Shown here one piece after another: positions 1 through 9,241 of a stretch of DNA of 64,000 bases. Origin of the DNA: Marinobacter daqiaonensis. GTDB lineage: Bacteria; Pseudomonadota; Gammaproteobacteria; Pseudomonadales; Oleiphilaceae. The DNA lies in assembly GCF_900115285.1 (NCBI RefSeq), contig NZ_FOYW01000001.1:640655-704654 (forward strand). The letters are read 5' to 3'. Every line of letters begins with the position of its first letter. Positions within the stretch are counted from its first letter, which is position 1. The notes beneath the pieces are model-generated. The model did not search any database, was not told the origin of the DNA, and saw only the letters and a list, made by a program, of their open reading frames with translations. The position numbers and the translations under genes were made by a program.

Positions 1-35
1 CAATAGGTCAGCGAATTAACCGGCCGGGACACTAG
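1..35 (+). repeat. Right end of a further 270-bp element copy
   Basis: The first 35 bases match the right terminal inverted repeat of the copies at 12756-13025 and 27182-27451, including the GGCCGG variant of the arm and the terminal CTAG at 32-35. The rest of this copy lies outside the window. It abuts the next copy and shares its CTAG, so two elements of different subtype stand in tandem. Confidence 0.85.
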
Positions 36-301
36 TGTCCCGTTTGGTTAATTCGCTGATCCACTGAGCCCCTGAAAGCCTTGAGAGCAAGGCGCGGTGG
101 TGAAGGTTTGGTGGCTCCAAATCGAGACACCGCAACACAGCTATCAAGGCTTTCAGGAGCTCCCGAAGGGCTTGCCGCTGGCGCCTCTGGACCTGTGTTG
201 CCAGCCCTTGATGTGGAACCACCACACCTTCGGACTGGCGCCTTGGCCAGAGGCGCCAGCGGCAAGCAGTGGATCAGCGAATTAACCAAACGGGACACTA
301 G
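32..301 (+). mobile_element. 270-bp MITE-like palindromic element, copy 1
   Basis: The element runs from CTAG (32-35) to CTAG (298-301) and contains no plausible gene. The outer ~30 bases are perfect inverted repeats (arm begins TGTCCCGTTTGGTTAATTCG). Inside are two hairpins, the first with two arm mismatches, the second perfect (GCGCCTCTGG pairs CCAGAGGCGC). This copy differs from the other two at matched positions in both arms of the terminal repeat and of the second hairpin. The right CTAG forms the TAG stop of the minus-strand DUF3175 gene. A miniature transposable element is the best reading; no transposase is linked to it in this window. Confidence 0.75.
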
Positions 302-612
302 TCTTTCCTGGGTCGCCCGAACAGGTCCCGGAGCTCGTCTTTCGCCTGCTCGAGCCGATCCCGCTGGTCATCGGAGAGTTGGCTGCCGGCCCTGTTCATG
401 TAGAAAGTCAGCATGGACATGGCTGACTGGAACGGGTCTGCCTTGCGTCGGCCGCTGTCTTCTGCCGATCTCTTCAGGGACTTTGCGATCTCCCGGGGAT
501 CCTCAAGAGTAAACACTCCTTCCTCAAGATCCAGAGAATCACTTTTCTCGGTGACCTCCTGGGACCACTGATTGTTGTCATCGGAGCTGCCGGATTTTGG
601 TTTATCTGACAC
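298..612 (-). CDS. DUF3175 family protein
   Basis: This 104-aa protein has the hallmarks of DUF3175: an N-terminal WSQEVTE segment, then SDSLDLEEGVFT, a DP..IAKSLKRSAE stretch, RRKADPFQSAMSMLTFY and a C-terminal helix rich in Asp, Arg and Leu. Its function is unknown. It is soluble and has no signal peptide. I chose the GTG at 612 because GAGGAAA lies six bases upstream; an in-frame TTG at 630 has no such site. The TAG stop is formed by the CTAG edge of the adjacent repeat element, and the protein appears full length. Confidence 0.8.
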   Translation of the reverse strand: MSDKPKSGSSDDNNQWSQEVTEKSDSLDLEEGVFTLEDPREIAKSLKRSAEDSGRRKADPFQSAMSMLTFYMNRAGSQLSDDQRDRLEQAKDELRDLFGRPRKD

Positions 613-987
613 GACGTTTCCTCGCTTCAAAGTTCTCGAGCCCCCTCCCCTTTCCTGTAAAACCGGAACAAGAGACGGGCGCGATCCGGATCAGGACAAA
701 ACTGTTCAACTCACCACGGCGTATCGGCTCACTGAACACCTACTATCAAGGCTAGCAGAACATGAGGAATTAACGTGGTGTACATAGCTTTTCCACGGGC
801 ATCCGTCACCACTCACCACCCACCACCCACCACCCACCGTCCCCTGTCGACCGTTGCTGCGGAAACCCATCTCTTTAATTGTTTTAGGCTATAGGTTCAT
901 CTTATTTATTCAATTATCGCAATCATTAAAATTGTTTGATATTTCGCCCGTACGCCAGCGCGTCGCCGGCCGAGGAATGGAAAGTTC
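613..987. other. Intergenic region between divergent genes
   Basis: This ~375-bp stretch separates two divergently read genes and must hold both promoters. It contains a short CCACCCA-type tandem run near 812-838 and an AT-rich stretch near 875-945. I see no convincing -35/-10 pair, RNA gene or reading frame. Confidence 0.5.
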
Positions 988-2757
988 ATGACCGATTACG
1001 AACAGGCACGCCTCTCGACACTGAGGCGACTGAATATTCTCGACACATCGCCCAGCGAGAGTTTCGATCGAATCACTCGCATGGCCAGCCAGCTCTTTGA
1101 CCTGCCGATTGCCGCGGTCTCCCTTTCCGACGCGGATCGGCAGTGGTTCAAGTCACGGGTCGGCGTCGATCACCGGGAAATCCCCCGGGATCGGGCCTGC
1201 TGTGGCGAGGTTTCAGATACCTCAGAGGTTCTGGTCGTCAACGACCTTATGGAATCCGAGCATTACCGCACCGGTACCCTGGCCGAATCCGGTATACGGT
1301 TCTACGCGGGCGCCCCCCTGACGACCCGTGATGGCTATACCCTGGGCGCCATGTGCGTACTTGGCCATGAGCCCCGGGAAATCACCGAACACGAAAAGGC
1401 CATCCTCGGCGACCTCGCCGCCATGGTCATGGCCCAGATCGATCTTCAGCACGCAGTGGGACGAGTGGACGCCACCACGGGCCTGCCCAACCACCTGCAG
1501 TTTATCGAGGATTTTCAGGACCTGGAGATCGACAATCCCGGTGGCGCCTGCCATGCCCTGTGCGTGGAGCTCCTGGATTACAGCCAGGCCGGGGCGTTGC
1601 ACCAGGCCCTGGGACCGGGCTATGTCAGGGAAGTGATCCGCTCAGCCGCCACGGTTCTCCACGAGACTCTGGGGGATCGCGGCCGGGTGTACTACACCGG
1701 CCCCGGACAGTTCATGTGCCTGGACGCCGGCAACGAGGCGACGGTGATGACCCATGCCCTTCGGATACACGAGGCGCTGGCGTCATCGAATCGGGACGGC
1801 ACCTCGCCATTCATGGTCCGTCCCGCCATCGGGCTGGCCCCCTTCACCCTGGGCACGCACAAGCCGGATTCCGTCCTGCGAATGACCCTGAGCGCGTCAC
1901 GGGACGCCAGGGCAGCGGAAAACCCGACGGGGCTGTATTCCTGTCAGTCAGATGAGAGCCACCAGAGGCGGTTCAGCCTGATCGCCAGCTTCAGTGAGGC
2001 GCTGGAGGCGCCGGATCAACTGCGCCTTGTTTTCCAGCCCCGGGTTGACGTCAGGTCGGGCGCATGTGTTGGTGCCGAGGCACTGATCCGCTGGCAGCAT
2101 GGAGAGCTTGGGAATGTGTCACCGGCGGAATTCATTCCCCTGGTTGAAAACACTCCCATGGCCCGCTCCTTGAGCGACTGGGTTCTGCGTGAAGCCATCG
2201 CTCAGGCCGGCATCTGGTTCAGGGAACGCCGGGGCCTCCGGGTTTCCATAAACATTGCCGCCGTCAACCTTGAGGAACATGACTTTACCGAACGTGTGCT
2301 GGCTTACCTCAGCCAGCAGGGTCTGCCGGTCAGTGCCATTGAGCTGGAGCTCACGGAAAGCGGCCTCATCGGTAATGGCCGCGTCGCCAGAAAGCAGCTG
2401 GACGCACTGATTGATGCCGGCATCGAGATTGCCATTGACGATTTCGGTACCGGATACAGCAGCCTGGCCTACCTGCAGGAGATCCCAGCCCACGTCGTAA
2501 AAGTGGACCGCTCCTTCGTGGATGGCATTGAAGGTCACAAGCGAGGTCAGATCCTGGTGAGGTCCATGATCGAGATGGCCCACGCCCTGGGCTACCGGGT
2601 GGTGGCGGAAGGCGTCGAAACCCGGGAGGGCCTGGCTTTCCTGCAGTCACTGGACTGCGACGAGGTTCAGGGCTATCTGTTCGCCAGACCCCTGGAAAAG
2701 CAGGAGTTCGAGGGCTGGCTTGCAGCCGAAGGTGGGCGACCGGCCGCCTCACCCTAG
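988..2757 (+). CDS. GAF-GGDEF(degenerate)-EAL c-di-GMP phosphodiesterase
   Basis: This 589-aa cytoplasmic signalling protein has an N-terminal GAF domain (about 20-155), a GGDEF-like domain (about 160-320) and a C-terminal EAL domain (about 330-580). The GGDEF signature is replaced by GPGQF near residues 238-242, so cyclase activity is unlikely. The EAL domain keeps the key motifs: E-A-L at 364-366, ELTES, DDFGTG at 484-489, VKVDRSF and the VAEGVET loop. The expected role is hydrolysis of cyclic di-GMP in response to a ligand or redox signal sensed by GAF. No transmembrane segment is seen. The ATG has a purine-rich GGAATGGAAAG upstream. Confidence 0.9.
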   Translation: MTDYEQARLSTLRRLNILDTSPSESFDRITRMASQLFDLPIAAVSLSDADRQWFKSRVGVDHREIPRDRACCGEVSDTSEVLVVNDLMESEHYRTGTLAESGIRFYAGAPLTTRDGYTLGAMCVLGHEPREITEHEKAILGDLAAMVMAQIDLQHAVGRVDATTGLPNHLQFIEDFQDLEIDNPGGACHALCVELLDYSQAGALHQALGPGYVREVIRSAATVLHETLGDRGRVYYTGPGQFMCLDAGNEATVMTHALRIHEALASSNRDGTSPFMVRPAIGLAPFTLGTHKPDSVLRMTLSASRDARAAENPTGLYSCQSDESHQRRFSLIASFSEALEAPDQLRLVFQPRVDVRSGACVGAEALIRWQHGELGNVSPAEFIPLVENTPMARSLSDWVLREAIAQAGIWFRERRGLRVSINIAAVNLEEHDFTERVLAYLSQQGLPVSAIELELTESGLIGNGRVARKQLDALIDAGIEIAIDDFGTGYSSLAYLQEIPAHVVKVDRSFVDGIEGHKRGQILVRSMIEMAHALGYRVVAEGVETREGLAFLQSLDCDEVQGYLFARPLEKQEFEGWLAAEGGRPAASP

Positions 2758-2892
2758 CGCCCTCGAACAGGAACGCCATCAAATTCCTTCAGTTTATTTC
2801 CATGTTTATTGCCCCGGGCGGTAAGCCGCCGGGGCACCGGATCCGTATTGTTGTCCGTTTTTTCTAAGCAACCGCTCGCCGAGAAGAGTTTT

Positions 2893-4491
2893 ATGCGCAT
2901 CAACCAACCTGTTTCCCAAAGAAATATCCCGGTCGCCGAGGATGCCAACATCCTGTCGACAACCAACCCAAAAGGGCAGATCACCCACATCAACGATGAG
3001 TTTGTCGAGATCAGTGGGTTCTCGAGGGAGGAGCTCATCTCCCAGCCCCACAACATTATCCGGCATCCGGACATGCCCCGTGCGGCCTACGAGGAAATGT
3101 GGCGGCGTCTGAAGGCCGGGCAGTCCTGGATCGGCGCGGTGAAGAACCGTTGCAAAAATGGCGATCATTACTGGGTCCAGGCTTACGCCATTCCGGTAAC
3201 GGGCAAGAACGGTGAACTGGTGGAGCTGCAGTCGATTCGGTCCCGACTGAGCGAGGAAAGAATCAAGAGGGCCGAAGCTCTCTACGCCCGGGTCAAGCAG
3301 TCCGAACCGGCCAAAGGTCCGCTCCCGGCTGTTTCACTGAAGCGTTCGCCAGCCCTGGCCTCCCAGCTGGCACTGGCGGCGGTGATTCTTCTCTCGCTCC
3401 AGGCAGCCGGGCTGTTTCTTTTCGAAAGCCCCGCCGCGATGGCTCTGACCTGGCTGAGTAGCGTCTTCCTGGGTCTCGGGGTCATCGCCTGGCTGACCAG
3501 TCCCCTGAAGCAACTGGTCAGGCGGGCCAGGAATATCATCGATGATCCGGTCGCTGAACAGATCTTCAGCGGACGGCTGGACGATATTGGCAGCATTGAA
3601 CTGGCCATCACGCAAAAAACCGCCGAGCTGGATGCCGTGGTCAAACGGCTCGACGATGTCATCGGCCAGCTCGATCAGGGTTCCGAGAATACCATCCGCC
3701 TAAGTGAGAACGCCCACGGTGCCGTCCGGGAACAGGCCAGCAAGACCGGTCATATAGCAACCGCAGCGGATCAGATGTCTGCCATGTCGCAGAATGTGGC
3801 CGACAGTGCTGCCCGTATGAAGGAGCAGGTCAAAAAAGCCAATGAGCGGGTGGCACAGGGCCAGAGCCTGACGAAAACCACCCGCGATAGCATGGATTCG
3901 CTGTCCCGTGAGCTTCGGGAAGCATCCGATGCGGTCAGCCAGCTCGCCGAAAACAGCCGTGGAGTTACCGACGCGCTACGAGTTATCGCGGAAATCACCG
4001 AGCAGACCAACCTGCTGGCACTGAATGCGTCGATCGAGGCCGCGCGGGCCGGTGAGGCCGGCCGGGGATTTGCCGTGGTGGCCGATGAGGTTCGTGGGCT
4101 CGCCTCACGCACCAGGCAGTCAACAGAGCAGATCGAGGAAACCCTCGGTGAGTTTCAGAACACCGTAACCCAGGCAACGCAGTCCATGCACCAGTGCGCC
4201 CGCTATGCCCAGACGACGGTTGAGAATGCCGTCGGCTCCGAAACGACCCTGACGGAGCTGGTTAACTACATCGAGCAGATTGCAGCAGACTGCGACGCCA
4301 CCTCGTCGGCAGCGGAACAGCAGCATGACTCCGCCACGGAAATCTCCACCAAGATTGAGAGCATCAATGATCTGGGTGATGAGGCCAGAAATCTTGTTCA
4401 GGAAGCGCAGACCTCAACGAAAACCCTGAAGGACCAGATCGTTCAGGTCTCCGGATTGATTCAGAGGCTGCGCTCTCGTAGCCTGTCCTGA
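2893..4491 (+). CDS. Aer-type PAS methyl-accepting chemotaxis protein
   Basis: The 532-aa protein starts with a PAS domain (about 15-115) resembling Aer, which binds FAD in energy taxis. A hydrophobic region at about 158-205 gives one or two membrane passes, followed by a HAMP-like linker and a coiled-coil signalling domain. The kinase-control hairpin is clear from about residue 367 ([20 protein letters not shown]). No periplasmic sensor domain is present, consistent with cytoplasmic sensing. An upstream in-frame ATG at 2809 exists, but the ATG at 2893 follows GAGAAGAG and starts at the PAS family N-terminus. It likely controls swimming through CheA/CheW encoded elsewhere. Confidence 0.88.
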   Translation: MRINQPVSQRNIPVAEDANILSTTNPKGQITHINDEFVEISGFSREELISQPHNIIRHPDMPRAAYEEMWRRLKAGQSWIGAVKNRCKNGDHYWVQAYAIPVTGKNGELVELQSIRSRLSEERIKRAEALYARVKQSEPAKGPLPAVSLKRSPALASQLALAAVILLSLQAAGLFLFESPAAMALTWLSSVFLGLGVIAWLTSPLKQLVRRARNIIDDPVAEQIFSGRLDDIGSIELAITQKTAELDAVVKRLDDVIGQLDQGSENTIRLSENAHGAVREQASKTGHIATAADQMSAMSQNVADSAARMKEQVKKANERVAQGQSLTKTTRDSMDSLSRELREASDAVSQLAENSRGVTDALRVIAEITEQTNLLALNASIEAARAGEAGRGFAVVADEVRGLASRTRQSTEQIEETLGEFQNTVTQATQSMHQCARYAQTTVENAVGSETTLTELVNYIEQIAADCDATSSAAEQQHDSATEISTKIESINDLGDEARNLVQEAQTSTKTLKDQIVQVSGLIQRLRSRSLS

Positions 4492-4528
4492 GGCACGGGC
4501 CCTTTCATTCCATTTCAGCAGGAGGTTC

Positions 4529-4870
4529 ATGACAATGACCCAGGCTTACTCCCCAGATGCACCGGATCGTGATGAAATCGACCGCATGTCGGGTCCCGTA
4601 GTGGTGGAATTCGGCACCGACTGGTGCGGTCATTGCCAGGCTGCCCAGCCACTGATTGCCGACGCTTTCGACGATCACCACTCGGTTACCCGTCTGAAAA
4701 TCGAGGATGGCAAGGGTCGTCGGCTGGGGCGGAGTTTTGGCGTGAAGCTGTGGCCAACCCTGATCTTCCTGCGGGACGGCGAGGAGGTCAGCCGTCTTGT
4801 CCGCCCCCGGGACAGTGCCGAGATCAAGCGAGCACTTAACGGGATCGACCGGCACGGCCAGGAGGATTAG
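4529..4870 (+). CDS. Thioredoxin family protein
   Basis: This 113-aa protein is a single thioredoxin fold with the active site W-C-G-H-C at residues 32-36; the cysteines are C33 and C36. The His in place of Pro is found in some oxidoreductases and changes redox potential. The cis-Pro region LWPTLIFLRDGEEV is conserved. There is no signal peptide, so it acts in the cytoplasm. An AGGAGG lies just before the ATG at 4529; a second ATG at 4535 has better spacing, so the start may be two codons later. A terminator follows. Confidence 0.87.
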   Translation: MTMTQAYSPDAPDRDEIDRMSGPVVVEFGTDWCGHCQAAQPLIADAFDDHHSVTRLKIEDGKGRRLGRSFGVKLWPTLIFLRDGEEVSRLVRPRDSAEIKRALNGIDRHGQED

Positions 4871-4965
4871 GACCCAGGGAGAGATCACTGGCAGTTTGCC
4901 GTCAGTGGCTTCCCGGTTCGCTGATTCCGTGGATGAGAGCCGACCAGAACGGCGGCCCTTCGTTT

Positions 4966-4995
4966 TGCCGGGCCCTTCCGGACCCGGCATTTTGT
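4966..4995. terminator. Hairpin terminator between convergent genes
   Basis: TGCCGGG and CCCGGCA form a GC-rich stem, with one bulged base near the loop, followed by TTTTGT. It lies between the convergent thioredoxin-like and DUF2267 genes. Confidence 0.7.
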
Positions 4996-5008
4996 CTCTG
5001 GGAGCCTC

Positions 5009-5431
5009 TTATTCAGGCCAGAGATCCCAGACCTCTTTGGAATGCATTTCCTTCACTTTTTTCAGCTCGCCCGGCTCGAGATGCCGATCCATGACCTTCA
5101 GGACGGCTTTGACGGTGAGCTCGGCGTCAATGTCAGGGCCATCGATATTGCTGTTGACGGCTTCGAGGTACTCGTCCCTGTGACGCCATTTCCTCGGAGT
5201 TTCTGTCGGTTTCCACTGCTCATAGAAAAGCCCCCGGACAATGATGGGAAGCTGGGCCCCGAAATGGATCGCCTCATCGGTCTCAATACGATCCCGCACA
5301 GTCAGCAGAACCGCCCGAAGCCGGCCCCACGCCTGCTCCTCGTCAATATCTCCGATTTCCTCCGAGATGTCCTTCAACCATGTATTGATGATGACGATAT
5401 TGCGATCGATGATATCTATACTGCGTTGCAT
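5009..5431 (-). CDS. DUF2267 domain protein
   Basis: This 140-aa protein matches the DUF2267 pattern: two helical repeats with W-LKDI..EIG, A...LRAVL..VRDR and a central E-A.HFGAQLP.I.RG.FYE.W segment. DUF2267 proteins are small, soluble and of unknown biochemical role, often near stress genes. An AAGGA precedes the ATG. A second, more divergent DUF2267 protein is at 9242-9628. The convergent neighbour is separated by a terminator. Confidence 0.85.
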   Translation of the reverse strand: MQRSIDIIDRNIVIINTWLKDISEEIGDIDEEQAWGRLRAVLLTVRDRIETDEAIHFGAQLPIIVRGLFYEQWKPTETPRKWRHRDEYLEAVNSNIDGPDIDAELTVKAVLKVMDRHLEPGELKKVKEMHSKEVWDLWPE

Positions 5432-5692
5432 AAGGATCCTCGCTGTCTTGAATCCAGGTGAATTATCTGACTCCTATCAAAAGACATTTGCGGCTGTAAG
5501 CATTTTTTCAACCGTGGCGTCGTACTGTCTTACCCTCCCGCATAGTCGATTTTTTTGCTCACGCCCCTTCCCCGGGGAATGCGCCGCAAAGGATCCGCTT
5601 CGGTCGAAGTGACCGGTATTCCGGTTGAAATTCCCACTGCGGGGACCAAGAACTGTAGAGTACCCAATACATTCAAGGCAAAGGGGGAGTTT

Positions 5693-6100
5693 ATGTTGCA
5701 GGTCAACCCGGACACCGTGTGCCGACTGATTGAGCTGGCCCAGAGTTTTCATGTCAGGGAGCCAGCGAGTATCCCCGAGGAGGGCAGCAATGCGGCGGAC
5801 GACTGGACCCAGCAGATGCTGGCGGACCACGCCGACAACACCAGTTATGATGAGTTCAAGTCCATCATCAAGGACCTCGACGCCGATCATCAGCAGGAGG
5901 TTGTCGCCCTTCTCTGGCTGGGACGTGGTGACTACACCCTGGAAGAATGGGACAGCGTCGTGAAGCAGGCGAAGGAGCAATGGTCGCCAGAAACCGCGGA
6001 ATACCTGATTGATCACCCGCTGCTGGCCGATGAGCTCCGTGAGGGACTGGAACTTCACGGCTACACCTGTGAGGAATTCGTTGCAAAGCCCCCCTACTGA
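5693..6100 (+). CDS. DUF3775 domain protein
   Basis: The 135-aa protein begins MLQVNPDTVCRLIELAQ and contains EL..L...Q.EVVALLWLGRGDY, followed by EEW...V..A, which is typical of DUF3775. Its function is unknown; it is acidic and soluble. The open frame extends upstream to 5555, but the start at 5693 has GGGGGAG at the right distance and the upstream part looks like non-coding leader. It stands alone between a minus-strand DUF2267 gene and a small membrane protein gene. Confidence 0.8.
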   Translation: MLQVNPDTVCRLIELAQSFHVREPASIPEEGSNAADDWTQQMLADHADNTSYDEFKSIIKDLDADHQQEVVALLWLGRGDYTLEEWDSVVKQAKEQWSPETAEYLIDHPLLADELREGLELHGYTCEEFVAKPPY

Positions 6101-6281
6101 CTGGCCGCTATGACCGGGCGTCAGGAACCGAGCGCCTGACGCCGCCGGTTCCCTGGCGAGATCACCACGCAATTTCCCGTCATTGTGGCTGTCCCATCCG
6201 AAACCAACGGCAAAAGGCCCTTGTGGTCATTTGACCAAGGAGCCAGACTTGCATCACACAGGCAACAAGGGAGGTTCGGCC

Positions 6282-6458
6282 ATGCCGACCATCGGATGGG
6301 TATTCATCCTGGCTGCTTTCGCCCTCGTTCTGGGCAGCCTTTTCATGCTGCGTGACAGCGCGAACATGCCGATTTCCAGAGAAAAGATGAAGAAAATTCG
6401 CGAGCGAAAAGCGGAAGTTGAAGAAGAGGAAAGGCAGGAGAAAAAAGACGACTGGTAG
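6282..6458 (+). CDS. DUF2897 family small membrane protein
   Basis: This 58-aa protein has a single N-terminal membrane helix (about 4-24) followed by LRDSANMP and a highly charged Lys/Glu/Arg tail. This is the pattern of DUF2897, seen in Marinobacter and relatives. It is anchored in the inner membrane with a cytoplasmic tail; its role is unknown. GGGAGG precedes the ATG. The longer frame upstream from 6183 has no support. Confidence 0.72.
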   Translation: MPTIGWVFILAAFALVLGSLFMLRDSANMPISREKMKKIRERKAEVEEEERQEKKDDW

Positions 6459-6473
6459 GTCCGCCTGAACCGC

Positions 6474-6502
6474 AGGACGGCGACCATACGGAGCGCCGTC
6501 CT
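6474..6502. terminator. Hairpin between convergent genes
   Basis: AGGACGGCG (6474-6482) and CGCCGTCCT (6494-6502) form a perfect nine-base-pair stem with an 11-base loop. No strong T run follows. It lies between the convergent DUF2897 and hot-dog genes and is likely a bidirectional terminator. Confidence 0.6.
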
Positions 6503-6516
6503 GACAGATCCGGTTT

Positions 6517-7434
6517 CTAGCCGGCTTCCTCCTCGTAATGGGGATAGGAATGTTTCAGGGTGGCATGGTTGAGCAGCATCTCCGCCTTGAGGACCGTGCC
6601 GCCAGCGTCGTAGATGCGAGACCGGACCCAGTAGGATTCGGTGCGCTTGCTTTCAGACAGGGCGACGATTTCACGGCGGATCAGGTATTCCTCGCCAACA
6701 AAGAGCGGCCCATCCACCATCCGGATTTCCTGATCGGCGAAAAGACCCACCACCGGCTGTTTGACCGGAAACTTCGCCAGCTTGCTGCTGTATTCCGCCA
6801 GCACACTGACCATTTCCAGGGGAATGATGGCGCGGCCCCAGGGCGAACTGCCGGCCTCGGAATACCAGGGCGAATTCTCGGTAATGCGCTCCAGTTTGTC
6901 ATTCAGGGAAAACGGATACAGGTTACCCATGTGCTTGTCGGCATCCATGCGAACGGGCTCGTCCTCGGCACCGGCCATACCCTCCCTCAGCTCCGCCAGA
7001 ATCACCAGCTTGTCGGGGGCGCGCAACTTTCTCATGCGTTGGTCCAGCAGGGTCTCACCGTGATCTGGCCCAAGGCTCGCACTGGCTTCAAGTACGGGCG
7101 TTCCATCGGCCTTTTCCGCCCAGGCCCGAACCCGGGTAGCGCCCTCCGCCGGCCGCTCCACAAAAGCCCGGACCTGCTCCCCCTCCACGACCATGTTCTG
7201 GAAGTGAGCGGAGAAGCAACCGCGCTCGAACCAGGCCTGCCCCCAGATCTCGGCGAGCATCGGCACAAACTGGCTGAAATGGGTCGGCCCCTCAATGGGA
7301 CCCGCCTTGAAACCCAGCTTCTCCGCCATGTCATTGTCGTGAATCGAGGTATGGCCACTGTACTCCTGATCGGCCAGCATCTGCCGCGGTTCCCGCAGGG
7401 GACCGCACAGGTAAAGAGGGGTGTCAAAACTCAT
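6517..7434 (-). CDS. Conserved protein, possibly hot-dog fold (MaoC-like)
   Basis: The 305-aa soluble protein has no signal peptide or membrane segment. Two halves carry features reminiscent of MaoC-type hot-dog proteins: GPIEGPTHFSQFVPM near the N-terminus, and a second half with PLEMVSVLAEYSS and FVGEEYLIRREIV. The assignment to an enoyl-hydratase-like fold is tentative, as I cannot see the full catalytic D-x-x-P-x-H signature. It is followed at 56 bp by the metallopeptidase gene on the same strand, which is read first, so the two may be cotranscribed. Confidence 0.45.
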   Translation of the reverse strand: MSFDTPLYLCGPLREPRQMLADQEYSGHTSIHDNDMAEKLGFKAGPIEGPTHFSQFVPMLAEIWGQAWFERGCFSAHFQNMVVEGEQVRAFVERPAEGATRVRAWAEKADGTPVLEASASLGPDHGETLLDQRMRKLRAPDKLVILAELREGMAGAEDEPVRMDADKHMGNLYPFSLNDKLERITENSPWYSEAGSSPWGRAIIPLEMVSVLAEYSSKLAKFPVKQPVVGLFADQEIRMVDGPLFVGEEYLIRREIVALSESKRTESYWVRSRIYDAGGTVLKAEMLLNHATLKHSYPHYEEEAG

Positions 7435-7490
7435 GGGTATGTCCTTGTTGTTGATGATAGCGACGTTTCCAGCGCCCTATTATCGCCAAC

Positions 7491-8456
7491 TCAACGCCCC
7501 TGTGCACCCCGGCGAAGCCAGTCATGGATGAAAGCGAGTTTCTCGCGGGCAGGCTCCGACAGCACGAACGGATAAAGGTCTGCCAGCTCCATGGAACGGT
7601 TGACGTTATTGACCCGCATCGCCAGGGTCGCTGCAGACTGGATGAGAAGCGCCGAATCCGATTCTGAATACGGGTCCCAACCTGAATAGGGCAGCTCCGG
7701 TGAAGAAAGACCAGCGGCCACAAAGCTGTCGGCGATATCGGTCAGGTGTAGCAGATGCGCAGCGGTTTCTGCCCAGTCTTCGTGGGGGTGGGCGGACGCG
7801 TAAGTGGTCAGGTACCGCTGTTTCCAGTCCTCTGGCGGCCCATTGACATAATGTTGCTGAAGAGCGGCGCCGTAGTCGGCTCGCTCATCGCCAAACATCC
7901 GCCGGAAGGCATCGAGGAAGTCCTCCCTGAGGCTCAGCCGCCACCACAGCATGTGCGCGATTTCGTGGCGCATATGGCCGATCATTGTACGGTATGGCTC
8001 CTCCAGCGCCTCGCGACGGGTCAGTCGCAGTACCGGGTCAGCCTCCTCCACACTGATGGTCACCACGCCATAGGCGTGACCCATCTGCACGGGGGTAGGC
8101 CCCTCGGCAAGCATGTGGAAAACCGGACGCGTACCGGGATCTTCAGGTCTGAACCAGTTCCAGCGGCCAAGGTTGTCCAGCGCCCAGCGCTTGGCGGCCT
8201 CCGTCTTGGCCCAGTTGGGCATGGCGTTGGGTATCGAGGGGTCCGGGGCCAGGGCCGTCATGGCGCAGGAGCGACAGAAGGCACCCTCCTCGGGCGCAAT
8301 CCAGTTGCAGCCGATCACCGCCCGGTTTTTGCAGAAGGGCGGCATGGTCAGGAAGGCGCGGGCCTGGGGATCGTAGGCCACGGGAACGCCGTCGGCAGTG
8401 GCAAGATTATCGAACCAGAGTGATCCGGGACCTACCGGATTTGAAAAGACGCGCAT
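7491..8456 (-). CDS. Putative zinc-binding metallopeptidase (Peptidase_Mx type)
   Basis: The 321-aa protein starts with a zinc-ribbon-like part holding Cys pairs (FCKNRAVIGC and FCRSC) and has the metalloprotease motif H164-E-I-A-H168 followed by MLWW. Further on, HPHEDWAETAAHLLHL supplies probable zinc ligands. This arrangement fits the putative zinc-binding metallopeptidase family PF15887, which lacks a signal peptide and has no well known substrate. It is the first gene of a probable two-gene unit with the hot-dog-like gene. It is divergent from the CIA30 gene. Confidence 0.78.
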   Translation of the reverse strand: MRVFSNPVGPGSLWFDNLATADGVPVAYDPQARAFLTMPPFCKNRAVIGCNWIAPEEGAFCRSCAMTALAPDPSIPNAMPNWAKTEAAKRWALDNLGRWNWFRPEDPGTRPVFHMLAEGPTPVQMGHAYGVVTISVEEADPVLRLTRREALEEPYRTMIGHMRHEIAHMLWWRLSLREDFLDAFRRMFGDERADYGAALQQHYVNGPPEDWKQRYLTTYASAHPHEDWAETAAHLLHLTDIADSFVAAGLSSPELPYSGWDPYSESDSALLIQSAATLAMRVNNVNRSMELADLYPFVLSEPAREKLAFIHDWLRRGAQGR

Positions 8457-8658
8457 ATGACAAGCACTCCCGAAAGCAGCAAGGCAACACTGACAGCATA
8501 GACGTTATCGCGTTGCGGCTTATGATTTGTGGTGGCTTTGCTGTTCAGGTGTCTCCAGAGTGCCACTGCAGATCAGTGCCGGGAATCCCTTCAGCCCGTT
8601 TTTCTACCTTCCATGTTACGCTGGCCGGACTACGATTCATATGGAGTAACGGAAGATC

Positions 8659-9189
8659 ATGAGTCAGAAGTCATCCACGACCCGCACACTGACCGATTTC
8701 ACGGGGCCGGCGGCGGAATCGGCCTGGCGATCCATCAATGACACGGTCATGGGCGGTCATTCCGAGGGAGTTCCGGCCATACGGGATGGAATTCTGCATT
8801 TTACGGGTCACCTTTCCCTGGATAATAACGCGGGTTTCGCTTCCGTCAGGGGTCGGGAACAACAGTACGATCTCAGTGACAGCGAAAGCCTGCAGATACG
8901 GGTAAACGGAGACGGGAGGACCTACCAGATCAGGCTGTACACCAATGCACGGTACCAGGATTCAAAGATCAGTTACGCTGCGAGCTTCTCTACCCCGGAA
9001 AACCAATGGACTACAGTCAGGGTTCCCCTCAACGATCTGACGCCCACTTTTCGGGGGCGCGAGCTTGAGGGGCCGGCTTTCGACCCATCCGAGGTGACTG
9101 AAATAGGCTTCCTCATCGCCGACAAGCGCGATGGACCGTTTCAACTGCTGGTGGACTGGATCAAAGGACAGAGCCATGGCGGGAAATGA
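8659..9189 (+). CDS. CIA30 (NDUFAF1-like) family protein
   Basis: This 176-aa protein matches the CIA30 beta-sandwich: WRSINDTVMGGHSEG near residue 22, then FTGHLSLDNNAGFASVR, YQIRLYT and a C-terminal LL.DWI. The eukaryotic relative is a complex I assembly factor; bacterial members have no proven role and may bind a carbohydrate or act as a chaperone. There is no signal peptide. GGAAG precedes the ATG. Confidence 0.85.
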   Translation: MSQKSSTTRTLTDFTGPAAESAWRSINDTVMGGHSEGVPAIRDGILHFTGHLSLDNNAGFASVRGREQQYDLSDSESLQIRVNGDGRTYQIRLYTNARYQDSKISYAASFSTPENQWTTVRVPLNDLTPTFRGRELEGPAFDPSEVTEIGFLIADKRDGPFQLLVDWIKGQSHGGK

Positions 9190-9241
9190 CTGGCATCCCC
9201 CCCACCATGACACCGACCGGTTTTTTGGTCACAGGCCCTGA

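Noticed and set aside
81..512. Open frames across the 270-bp elements (also 12805-12996, 27231-27422)
   Set aside because: They lie in palindromic DNA, have no ribosome sites, and identical frames exist only because the elements are identical.
809..838. CCACCCA run as a regulatory site
   Set aside because: A simple short tandem repeat with no symmetry or known motif; nothing supports a function.
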